7,682 bases of DNA from an uncultured Coriobacteriaceae bacterium. Lineage in GTDB: Bacteria; Actinomycetota; Coriobacteriia; Coriobacteriales; QAMH01. The position numbers and the translations under genes were made by a program. Positions 1 to 5,490 of the stretch are shown piece after piece (within the stretch, counting starts at the first letter, position 1; every line of letters begins with the position of its first letter). The notes below the pieces were generated by a model. That model had not been told where the DNA came from, made no database searches, and worked only from the letters and a program-made list of their open reading frames with translations. Location: NCBI GenBank assembly GCA_902783175.1, contig CACZQA010000159.1, positions 1 to 7,682 on the forward strand. Direction: 5' to 3'.

Positions 1-212
1 CGGTGGAGATTCCCGTGCTGGGCATGGGCGGTATCGCCACGTGGCAAGACGCGGTCGAGTTCATGCTCGCCGGGGCAACGGCCGTTGCCGTCGGTGCCGC
101 GAACTTCGCCGATCCGCTCGCCAGCATCCACGTGCTGGAGGGCCTGACGCGCTACCTGGAAGAGCAGGAGATTTCTTCTGCACGAGAACTCATCGGAGCC
201 TTGGAGGTCTAG
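1..212 (+). CDS. pyrD: Dihydroorotate dehydrogenase, catalytic subunit (C-terminal fragment)
   Basis: This is the last ~70 codons of a gene that begins before the window; the reading frame enters with the codon at position 3. The enzyme oxidises dihydroorotate to orotate in UMP synthesis. The fragment shows the C-terminal part of the FMN-binding TIM barrel: IPVLGMGGI, where the GGI loop contacts the FMN phosphate, followed by AGATAVAVGAANFADP, a hallmark of class 1 enzymes. The Gly-Met-Gly-Gly-Ile and Ala-Asn-Phe combination resembles the class 1B (PyrD/PyrK, NAD-linked) type, so pyrK may lie upstream; that is inference. The end carries the ribosome binding site of pyrF (GGAGGT at 203-208), and pyrF starts 3 bases after the stop, so the two genes are almost certainly co-transcribed. 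The position-3 GTG is an internal codon, not a start. Confidence 0.95.
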   Translation, partial: VEIPVLGMGGIATWQDAVEFMLAGATAVAVGAANFADPLASIHVLEGLTRYLEEQEISSARELIGALEV

Positions 213-215
213 ACC

Positions 216-947
216 ATGGATTGGAAAAACGAACCCGCTGCCAATAGAATCATCGTCGCGCTCGACTGCGCCCCCGACGAGGCGATTGCCCTCGGCGAGC
301 AGCTCGCCGGGCATGCACGCTGGGTCAAGGTCGGCATGACGCTGTACTACGCCGTCGGCCCCTCGATCGTGCGCCAGTTCCACAAGCTCGGCTTCAAGGT
401 GTTTTTGGACCTCAAGCTCCATGACATCCCGCACCAGGTCTACGGCGCGGCAGCCTCGGTCGCAGCGGCGGGGGCGGACCTCATGACCGTGCACGCGGCA
501 GGCGGCACGGACATGATGTCGTCGGCGGTCAAAGGCGCGCGCAAGGGCGCGGCAGACGTCGACCTGGACGCCGAGCGCCCGACGGTCTGCGCCATCACGG
601 TGCTCACGAGCATGGACGCAGCCCAGCTCGCTGCCATCGGCGTGCAAGACGAGCCGGCGGCAGAGGTCGAGCGTTTGGCGGCGCTCGCGAAGGAGTCGGG
701 CCTCGATGGCATCGTCTGCTCTCCGAAAGAAGCGGCCCAGATGCGTGCGCTCTTGGGCGAGGACGCGGTCATCATCACCCCGGGCGTACGTCCCAAGGGC
801 GCTGCCCTCGGAGACCAGAGCCGCGTGTCCACGCCCAAAGAGGCCTTCGAGGCCGGGGCATCGCACCTCGTCATCGGCCGCCCCATCACGAGGGCGACCG
901 ATCCCGTGGCGGCGTTCGACGAAATTGTCGCAAGCCTGAGCGAGTAG
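216..947 (+). CDS. pyrF: Orotidine 5'-phosphate decarboxylase
   Basis: Catalyses the last step of de novo UMP synthesis, decarboxylation of OMP, in the cytoplasm. The 243-residue length is normal for the short bacterial (B. subtilis/E. coli-like) group. Catalytic signature residues are all present: D17 in VALD, K38 in WVKVGM, and the D65-K67-D70 cluster in FLDLKLHDIPHQV. The phosphate-gripping loops follow: ITPGVRP (residues 187-193) and HLVIGRPIT (217-225), with Arg222 as the expected phosphate ligand. The start is ATG 216, placed 7 bases after a GGAGGT site inside the end of pyrD. The arrangement implies translational coupling with pyrD. Downstream comes a 237-base gap, the likely end of the pyrimidine transcription unit. 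No truncation or missing key residue was seen. Confidence 0.98.
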   Translation: MDWKNEPAANRIIVALDCAPDEAIALGEQLAGHARWVKVGMTLYYAVGPSIVRQFHKLGFKVFLDLKLHDIPHQVYGAAASVAAAGADLMTVHAAGGTDMMSSAVKGARKGAADVDLDAERPTVCAITVLTSMDAAQLAAIGVQDEPAAEVERLAALAKESGLDGIVCSPKEAAQMRALLGEDAVIITPGVRPKGAALGDQSRVSTPKEAFEAGASHLVIGRPITRATDPVAAFDEIVASLSE

Positions 948-986
948 AGAGCCCCGCGGAAGGGGACGATTCTCGCTTTTCTCGCC

Positions 987-1010
987 GATGGGGTGTGCCA
1001 AAACCCCATC
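987..1010 (+). terminator. Perfect 8-bp hairpin after pyrF, possible weak terminator
   Basis: GATGGGGT (987-994) and ACCCCATC (1003-1010) form a perfect 8-bp stem with an 8-base loop (GTGCCAAA), 39 bases after the pyrF stop. No T tract follows, so it is not a canonical intrinsic terminator. A smaller CCCC/GGGG stem (952-955 with 962-965) lies just upstream, followed 11 bases later by TTTT (977-980). One of these may end or slow pyrimidine-operon transcription or stabilise its 3' end. The hairpin is seen in the sequence; the terminator role is inference. Confidence 0.35.
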
Positions 1011-1022
1011 TGCGCGTCTGCC

Positions 1023-1043
1023 CTCGTACGAGAGTGCTATGCT
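1023..1043 (+). promoter_or_regulatory. Candidate extended -10 promoter with adjacent palindrome for mihF
   Basis: TATGCT (1038-1043) preceded by TG one base upstream (1035-1036) is an extended -10 element. No convincing -35 hexamer is found at 16-18 bases, which extended -10 promoters can tolerate. A perfect 10-bp palindrome, CTCGTACGAG (1023-1032), sits between where the -35 and -10 boxes would lie, so a dimeric regulator bound there could block polymerase. Transcription would begin near 1050 and give a leader of about 135 bases. Based on base matches only. Confidence 0.4.
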
Positions 1044-1049
1044 CGAAGG

Positions 1050-1184
1050 TGCATTAGCACACCGGCTGATTCCCAGCTCGAGTATGGTTTTCCTGCTGCT
1101 CGGCGCAGCGTCGCGCAAAGGCTGGCTGGGCCGAGTTGAATTCGGGTCCGGCGCTGCCGGTCCCACTAGACGAGGGGGTACGTT
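1050..1184 (+). promoter_or_regulatory. Hairpin-rich 5' leader of mihF with alternative folds
   Basis: Between the candidate promoter and the mihF start the RNA can form a row of stems: GCTG/CAGC (1065-1077), GCTGC/GCAGC (1095-1109), then a longer hairpin over 1125-1152 (GCTGG with CCGGC outside, CCGAGT with ATTCGG inside, loop TGA). An alternative hairpin over 1144-1164 (GGGtCCGGC with GCCGGtCCC, loop GCT, one T-T mismatch) uses the same bases 1144-1152, so the two folds exclude each other. The second ends 7 bases before the strong ribosome binding site GAGGGGG (1172-1178), which lies 6 bases from ATG 1185. No T tract follows either fold, so any switching would act on translation rather than termination. 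Pairings are seen; regulation is inference. Confidence 0.35.
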
Positions 1185-1499
1185 ATGGCACTGCCCAAGC
1201 TGACTGACAAGCAACGCAAAGAAGCGCTCGAGAAGGCGGCGAAGGTCCGCAAGGAGCGCGCAGAGCTGCGCGAGGGGATCAAAGCCGGGAAGATTACCGT
1301 CGCCGAGGTCCTGGCAAAAAGCGACGACCCCGTCGTCGGGCGCATGAAGGTCTCGATGTTTCTCGAGTCCCTGCCCGGGTTTGGCAAGGCGAAGACCGAC
1401 AAGCTCATGAAAGAGCTCGACATCTCGCCTTCGCGCCGCATCAAGGGGCTCGGCACCGCGCAGCGCGAGAAGCTGCTCGAAAGGTTTGGAGATAAGTAG
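1185..1499 (+). CDS. mihF: Actinobacterial-type integration host factor (mIHF)
   Basis: A small basic DNA-binding protein of 104 residues, the usual size for the family (Streptomyces sIHF, mycobacterial mIHF). It is a nucleoid-associated protein that bends DNA and, in mycobacteria, serves phage L5 integration; it is unrelated to the E. coli IHF alpha/beta pair. The N-terminal third is a long charged Lys/Arg/Glu helix (residues 7-34). Residues 58-92 hold the helix-two-turn-helix, S13-like DNA-binding part, with the LPGFGKAKTDKLM helix-hairpin-helix-like turn and the SPSRRIKGLG segment. The start is ATG 1185, with GAGGGGG 6 bases upstream. The stop abuts the gmk ATG with no spacer, and the gmk ribosome binding site (GGAG, 1488-1491) lies inside this gene. 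The pyrF-mihF-gmk-rpoZ order is a strong actinobacterial marker. Regulation may involve the structured leader upstream. Confidence 0.95.
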   Translation: MALPKLTDKQRKEALEKAAKVRKERAELREGIKAGKITVAEVLAKSDDPVVGRMKVSMFLESLPGFGKAKTDKLMKELDISPSRRIKGLGTAQREKLLERFGDK

Positions 1500-2048
1500 A
1501 TGTCAGGTTCGCTCTTCGTAATATCCGGTCCGTCGGGAGCAGGCAAGGGGACGCTGGTGCAGCGGCTCGTCGAGCGCGTGCCCCACACTTGGGTGTCCAT
1601 TTCTGCCACGACGCGCGCCCCGCGCACGGGCGAGGTCGACGGCGTGCACTACCGCTTCATGACGCCGGAGGAGTTCGAGCGCACCATCGAGGAGGGCGGC
1701 TTCGCCGAGTGGGCAAACGTGCATTCCCACTACTACGGCACGCCCACCGGCCCGATCATCGAGCATCTCGAGGCGGGCGACAACGTCCTGCTCGAGATCG
1801 ACGTCCAAGGCGGCTTCCAGGTGCGCGAGAAGTTTCCCGACGCCAAGCTGCTGTTCATCGCACCGCCCAGTATGGAGGTGCTCGAGCAGCGCCTGCGCGG
1901 GCGCGGCACCGACTCCGACGAAGAGATAGCAAAGCGCCTGAGAAACGCCAAGGGGGAGCTTGAGGCGTCCAAAGACTACGACGTCGTCGTCGTCAACGAC
2001 GATCTGGAAGAGGCTACCGATAAGCTCGCCGAGGTGTTAGAATCCTGA
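1500..2048 (+). CDS. gmk: Guanylate kinase
   Basis: Phosphorylates GMP to GDP with ATP, an essential step in GTP and dGTP supply. The 182 residues are slightly short compared with E. coli (207), but all core parts are present. They include the P-loop GPSGAGKGT (residues 10-18), the GMP-binding segment SISATTRAPRTGEVDGVHYRF (33-53, including S35, R39, R42 and Y51), HYYGTP (77-82), EIDVQGG (99-105) and the lid RGRGTDSDEEIAKR (133-146). The start ATG follows the mihF stop directly and uses GGAG at 1488-1491, so translation is coupled to mihF. The last codons include a TTA leucine codon, out of place in this G/C-ending gene; it coincides with a promoter-like TAGAAT (2038-2043). No missing active-site residue. 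Confidence 0.98.
   Translation: MSGSLFVISGPSGAGKGTLVQRLVERVPHTWVSISATTRAPRTGEVDGVHYRFMTPEEFERTIEEGGFAEWANVHSHYYGTPTGPIIEHLEAGDNVLLEIDVQGGFQVREKFPDAKLLFIAPPSMEVLEQRLRGRGTDSDEEIAKRLRNAKGELEASKDYDVVVVNDDLEEATDKLAEVLES
2035..2043 (+). promoter_or_regulatory. Possible internal promoter for rpoZ in the 3' end of gmk
   Basis: TG-T-TAGAAT (2035-2043) is an extended -10 element whose hexamer matches TATAAT at five of six positions. It is placed so that transcripts would begin near 2050, about 47 bases before rpoZ. It falls in an AT-richer island that also forces a TTA leucine codon in gmk. No good -35 box is visible. If used, it would let rpoZ and thiI be expressed independently of mihF-gmk. Inference from base matches. 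Confidence 0.3.
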
Positions 2049-2096
2049 CCCGGCTGTAGTTTGAAAGCCTGTTAGCTAATAAGGAGTTAAACGTAT

Positions 2097-2357
2097 ATGT
2101 CTATTGTGGAACCGCGCATCGACACCCTTCTCGACAAGACGGAAGAGGACAAGTACCTTCTGTGCGCCGTCGCATCCAAGCGCGCTCGCGACATCAACGA
2201 CATGATGCGCGGCCAGCGCGACCGTGCCGTCGCACGCCAGTCCGTCAGCGAGATCGCGGAGTTCGCAGGCCGCAAGCCGCTCTCGCTCGCCATGGAAGAG
2301 ATCGCGCGCGGCGAGGTCTCCTACGACAAGAAGAGCTTCGAAGAAGCAGAATCGTAA
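2097..2357 (+). CDS. rpoZ: DNA-directed RNA polymerase omega subunit
   Basis: The smallest RNA polymerase subunit, which binds the beta' C-terminus and helps assembly and stability of the enzyme. At 86 residues it is typical of short omega proteins. Recognisable parts are the N-terminal EPRIDTLLDKTEEDKYLL (residues 5-22), the family core AVASKRARDIN (24-34), and the middle helix running into KPLSLAMEEIARGEV (60-74). The start ATG 2097 has an AAGGAG site at 2081-2086, 10 bases upstream. The 48-base gap after gmk is AT-richer than its surroundings. Position right after gmk matches the order in actinobacteria and many other bacteria. Its TAA stop overlaps the ribosome binding site of thiI, which suggests coupling. 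Confidence 0.95.
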   Translation: MSIVEPRIDTLLDKTEEDKYLLCAVASKRARDINDMMRGQRDRAVARQSVSEIAEFAGRKPLSLAMEEIARGEVSYDKKSFEEAES

Positions 2358-2360
2358 GGG
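2356..2360 (+). promoter_or_regulatory. Ribosome binding site deciding the thiI start
   Basis: AAGGG (2356-2360) overlaps the TAA stop of rpoZ. Two in-frame TTG codons follow, at 2361 and 2367. Spacing is 0 to the first and 6 to the second, so the TTG at 2367 is the better start. The difference is only two residues (Met-His). Confidence 0.6.
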
Positions 2361-2366
2361 TTGCAT

Positions 2367-3593
2367 TTGTTCGAGCGTATTTGCCTGGTCCACTATCACG
2401 AAATCGGCCTCAAGGGCCGCAATCGCGCAAGCTTCGAGCACCGTCTCCTCATGAACATGGAGGCGGCGCTCGCTTCGTATGAGACCGATGAAATCTCCCG
2501 TATCTCGGGCCATCTCCTGGTCGTCTTGAAACACGGCGACCAGATCGGGGAGGTCTCGCGCATCCTTCTGCAGATCCCCGGGGTGGCGCGCGTGTCGTCC
2601 GGTTGGAGGTGCGCCCGCGAGCCCGAGCAGTACTGCAAGGCCGCGGAGCTCGCCCTCGTGGACTGCGGGCCCTACCAGACCTTCAAGGTCGATGCCCGCC
2701 GTTCCAACACCGACTATCCCATCAACTCGATGGAGCTCAACCAGCTGGTCGGCGCGCACCTGTGCGCGTTCGCGCCCGACAAGAAGGTCCAGATGAAGGA
2801 CCCGGACGTCAAGGTGCACGTCAACGTCATCCAGGGCAGCGTCTACGTCTACTCGCGCACCGAGCGCGGTGTCGGCGGGCTTCCCGTGGGATCTGCCGGC
2901 AAGGTCGTGAGCCTCATCTCCGGCGGCATCGACAGCCCCGTCGCCTCGTGGCGCCTCATGAAGCGCGGTGCCGTCGTCGTGGGCGTCCACTTTTCCGGGC
3001 GTCCCCAGACAAGCGATGCAAGCGAGTACGTCGTCGACGACCTCGCGCATGCCCTCGCCCCGGCAGGCGGCTTCGGCCGCATCTACTACGTGCCGTTCGG
3101 GAACTACCAGAAGATCATCGCGAGCGAATGCCCGCCCAACCTGCGCATCATCTTGTACCGGCGCCTCATGCTGCGCGTTGCCGAGCGTATCGCCTGGCTT
3201 GAGAAGGCCAAGGCGCTCGTGACGGGCGAGTCGCTCGGGCAGGTCGCGAGCCAGACGCTCGAGAACATCATGGCGGTCAACTCCGTCGTCAAGATGCCGG
3301 TGCTGCGCCCGCTCATCGGCGCCGACAAGCTCGAGATCATCGACACGGCCAAGAGAATCGGCACCTTCGAGATCTCGTCGCGTCCCGCCGACGACTGCTG
3401 CACGCTGTTCATGCCGCGCAGCCCCGAGACGCACGCGCGCATCGTCGACTGCGAGCGCGCCGAAGAGGGCCTTGACCTCGACGCCTGGGTCGACGAGATC
3501 ATGGAGCACCTCGAGTACCGCGACTATCCCTGCCCTGCGTACCGCGCGCCCAAGAAGATGCCGGAAGGCGCGAAGGCGCTCGACGCGTGCTGA
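2367..3593 (+). CDS. thiI: tRNA 4-thiouridine synthetase ThiI
   Basis: Adenylates U8 of tRNAs and installs sulfur to make 4-thiouridine; in many bacteria it also supplies sulfur for the thiamine thiazole via ThiS. From TTG 2367 the protein has 408 residues. Order: N-terminal ferredoxin-like region beginning with ICLVHYHEIGLKGRNR; THUMP RNA-binding domain (about 60-165) with FKVDARRSNTDYPINS; PP-loop ATP pyrophosphatase domain with SLISGGIDSP (182-191); TGESLGQVASQTLENI (286-301); and DDCC (342-345), whose Cys matches the catalytic Cys344 region of E. coli ThiI. There is no C-terminal rhodanese domain, as in Bacillus-type ThiI, so persulfide must come directly from a cysteine desulfurase; none is encoded here. 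A start at 2361 is possible but has no spacing to the ribosome site. Position between rpoZ and phoH is unusual relative to well-known actinobacterial orders. Confidence 0.96.
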   Translation: MFERICLVHYHEIGLKGRNRASFEHRLLMNMEAALASYETDEISRISGHLLVVLKHGDQIGEVSRILLQIPGVARVSSGWRCAREPEQYCKAAELALVDCGPYQTFKVDARRSNTDYPINSMELNQLVGAHLCAFAPDKKVQMKDPDVKVHVNVIQGSVYVYSRTERGVGGLPVGSAGKVVSLISGGIDSPVASWRLMKRGAVVVGVHFSGRPQTSDASEYVVDDLAHALAPAGGFGRIYYVPFGNYQKIIASECPPNLRIILYRRLMLRVAERIAWLEKAKALVTGESLGQVASQTLENIMAVNSVVKMPVLRPLIGADKLEIIDTAKRIGTFEISSRPADDCCTLFMPRSPETHARIVDCERAEEGLDLDAWVDEIMEHLEYRDYPCPAYRAPKKMPEGAKALDAC

Positions 3594-3610
3594 GCGCCAA
3601 GGGGAGGAAC

Positions 3611-4564
3611 ATGGAATCGAGCCAAGTCCGCCTGACCATTCCCGACGGCCTCGATAGGGCGGCGCTGTGCGGCGTGGGCGATGCGAACCTCCGCGCCGTC
3701 GAGGAGCTGTTCGACGCGACCGTCGCGCTGCGCAGCGACCAGATCGTCGTCACGGGCAGCGCAAGCGACATCTCCGTCATCGCCTCGCTGCTCTCCGAGC
3801 TCATCGCCATGGTCGAGTCGGGGGCGTTCCCGTCGGTCGAGGACGTGAGGCGCTGCGCCGAGGTGCTCGGCAACTCCGACTTCTCGCCGTCGTTTCTGCG
3901 CGAGGACACGCTGCTCACCTACCGCGGGCGCGCCATCAGGCCCAAGACGAGCGGCCAGAAGCAGTACTGCGACGCCATCCGTGCCAACACGGTCACCTTC
4001 GGCATCGGGCCTGCCGGCACGGGCAAGACCTACCTTGCCATGGCGATGGCCATCGCGGCGCTCAAGCGCAAGGAAATCGGCCGCATCGTGCTCACGCGCC
4101 CGGTCGTCGAGGCGGGGGAGAACCTCGGGTTTCTGCCCGGCACCCTCACCGAGAAGGTCGACCCCTACGTGCGGCCGCTCTACGACGCGCTGTTCGACAT
4201 GACCGACATGGAGAAGGGCAACCAGCTGCTCGAGCAGGGCGTCATCGAGATCGCGCCGCTCGCGTTCATGCGCGGGCGCACGTTCAACGACGCGTTTCTC
4301 ATCTTGGACGAGGCGCAGAACACGACGCCCGAGCAGATGAAGATGTTTCTGACCCGCCTGGGCTTCGGGTCCAAGATGGTCATCACGGGAGACGCGACGC
4401 AGATGGACCTGCCGCGGGGCGCGTCGGGCCTGCGCGACGTGGAGTCGATTCTGGGCGGCGTCGACGACATCGCCTTCGTCAAGCTCTCGAACAAAGACGT
4501 CGTGCGCCACTCGCTCGTCGCGCGTATCGTCAAGGCGTACGAGCAGGCGCAAAACGACAACTGA
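3611..4564 (+). CDS. phoH: PhoH-family ATPase (YbeZ-like)
   Basis: A cytoplasmic P-loop NTPase of the PhoH/YbeZ family, related to superfamily 1 helicases and implicated with YbeY in RNA and ribosome metabolism; its exact biochemical role is not settled. The 317 residues match the family's usual length of about 320. The N-terminal ~90 residues form the small KH-like part, then comes the ATPase: Walker A GPAGTGKT (133-140), TRPVVEAGENLGFLPG (162-177), Walker B FLILDEAQN (229-237), and the sensor-like MVITGDATQMDLPRG (256-270). The start ATG 3611 has a strong purine tract (AAGGGGAGGA, 3599-3608). An in-frame GTG at 3587 lies inside the end of thiI and would add eight residues with no supporting site, so it was not chosen. 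ybeY follows 15 bases later, the expected partner. Confidence 0.97.
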   Translation: MESSQVRLTIPDGLDRAALCGVGDANLRAVEELFDATVALRSDQIVVTGSASDISVIASLLSELIAMVESGAFPSVEDVRRCAEVLGNSDFSPSFLREDTLLTYRGRAIRPKTSGQKQYCDAIRANTVTFGIGPAGTGKTYLAMAMAIAALKRKEIGRIVLTRPVVEAGENLGFLPGTLTEKVDPYVRPLYDALFDMTDMEKGNQLLEQGVIEIAPLAFMRGRTFNDAFLILDEAQNTTPEQMKMFLTRLGFGSKMVITGDATQMDLPRGASGLRDVESILGGVDDIAFVKLSNKDVVRHSLVARIVKAYEQAQNDN

Positions 4565-4579
4565 AAGGGGCAGCGTAGC

Positions 4580-5035
4580 ATGCAGGTAAACATCGACGTG
4601 CGCGGGGGAGAGAAGACCTGGGATACCGAGGCCATCACCAAGCTCGCGCTGTTCGCCCTCGAGTACATGAAGGTCCCGCAGGGCTGCGAGGTCTCGGTAA
4701 GCCTCGTCAGCGTCGACGAGATCCACGAGCTCAACCGCACGTACCGCGGCATCGACCGTCCCACCGACGTGCTGTCGTTCGAATGCGACAGCCCCTGGGA
4801 GGCTGACGAGGACGCCGAGCTCATCGAGGTCGGCGACGTCGTGATCGCACCGGACGTGGTAGATGCGCAGCGCGAGAAGTACGGCACCACCTTCGAGCAG
4901 GAGGCGTCGCTCATGCTCGTGCACTCGATTCTGCACCTGCTCGGCTACGACCACATCGAAGACGACGAGGCCGAGGTCATGGAGGCCAAGGAGAAGGAGA
5001 TTCTCGACGCTTACGGCCTGACGGGAATCCGCTGA
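4580..5035 (+). CDS. ybeY: Endoribonuclease YbeY, rRNA maturation factor
   Basis: A zinc-dependent single-strand endoribonuclease needed for 16S rRNA 3'-end maturation and late 70S quality control. It is 151 residues, normal for the family. The zinc site is intact: HSILHLLGYDH (residues 115-125), with H115, H119 and H125 in the H-x3-H-x5-H pattern. The upstream YRGIDRPTDVLSFECD segment (56-71) is the second family signature. An acidic stretch after the first domain (DEDAE) and the charged C-terminal helix are typical. The start ATG 4580 has AAGGGG (4565-4570) 9 bases upstream. The stop overlaps the dgkA ATG by one base (TGATG), indicating translational coupling. Adjacent phoH supports the assignment. 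Confidence 0.98.
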   Translation: MQVNIDVRGGEKTWDTEAITKLALFALEYMKVPQGCEVSVSLVSVDEIHELNRTYRGIDRPTDVLSFECDSPWEADEDAELIEVGDVVIAPDVVDAQREKYGTTFEQEASLMLVHSILHLLGYDHIEDDEAEVMEAKEKEILDAYGLTGIR

Positions 5036-5415
5036 TGACGCCTGGCGGCAAAAGGCAGTCGCAGGCTCACAGCTTCAAGGTCGCGTTCCAGAGCATCGGC
5101 GCGGCGTTTGCGGGCGAGCTGCACATGAAGATCCACTTGTGCTTTGCCGTGCTCGCGCTTGTCGCCTGCGCGGTGCTGCGCGTGGACGTGATGGGATGGT
5201 GCCTCGTCATCGGGTGCATCGCGGCGGTGTTTAGCGCGGAGCTGTTCAACACGGCCATCGAGGCGCTGGCCGACCGCGTCACGCTCGAGCGCGACCCGCT
5301 CATCAAGGTGGCGAAGGACACTGCGGCGGGCGCGGTGCTCGTACTCGCCATCGCTTCGGTTATCATCGGCCTTGCGGTCTACATTCCCGCAGGGCTCAAG
5401 CTCCTCGGCATGTAG
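5035..5415 (+). CDS. dgkA: DgkA-family membrane kinase (undecaprenol or diacylglycerol kinase)
   Basis: A small integral membrane kinase of 126 residues. In Gram-positive bacteria members of this family mainly phosphorylate undecaprenol, feeding the lipid carrier pool for cell wall synthesis; E. coli DgkA acts on diacylglycerol. Substrate cannot be read from sequence. Features: N-terminal amphipathic region ending in HMKIHL (30-35), then three hydrophobic segments at about 36-49, 54-70 and 97-118. The active-site signature is AELFNTAIEALAD (68-80), with E69, N72, E76 and D80, followed by KDTAAGAVL (94-102). E76 occupies the same number as the E. coli catalytic glutamate. The start overlaps the ybeY stop; only a weak GGGA precedes it, so coupling is likely needed. 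Placement between ybeY and era matches the Firmicutes order. Confidence 0.96.
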   Translation: MTPGGKRQSQAHSFKVAFQSIGAAFAGELHMKIHLCFAVLALVACAVLRVDVMGWCLVIGCIAAVFSAELFNTAIEALADRVTLERDPLIKVAKDTAAGAVLVLAIASVIIGLAVYIPAGLKLLGM

Positions 5416-5490
5416 GTGGCCGCACGGCAGAGGGCTGGGTTTCCTCGTCAAGGCACGCGGCGAGGATCGGAAGAGGAAAGGCAGGTTCGC
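5416..5490 (+). other. Open spacer between dgkA and era with a small hairpin
   Basis: The 75 bases between the dgkA stop and the chosen era ATG are open in the era frame, beginning with GTG at 5416 directly after the dgkA stop. Reading from there would add 25 mostly Arg-rich residues, unlike Era proteins. The stretch can form TCCTCG (5442-5447) with CGAGGA (5461-5466), a 6-bp stem with a 14-13-base loop, and it ends with the purine-rich era ribosome site (GAGGAAAGG, 5473-5481). It is best read as a spacer, not coding. Confidence 0.45.

Noticed and set aside
1084..1203. Possible 39-residue upstream peptide starting at ATG 1084 and overlapping the mihF start
   Set aside because: It has no ribosome site before its ATG, a composition typical of random GC-rich sequence, and no run of regulatory codons as in a leader peptide. 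It might be re-examined with ribosome profiling.
3587..3610. Longer PhoH starting at GTG 3587 inside thiI
   Set aside because: It has no ribosome site at proper spacing, whereas ATG 3611 follows a strong purine-rich site.
2076..4954. Two long minus-strand frames (2076-3509 and 3524-4954) opposite thiI and phoH-ybeY
   Set aside because: Same cause: antisense shadows of GC-rich genes with skewed composition and no domain signature. They are not evidence of overlapping genes.
5416..5490. Longer Era starting at GTG 5416
   Set aside because: It would add 25 Arg-rich residues not expected in Era. The ribosome site fits ATG 5491 better.
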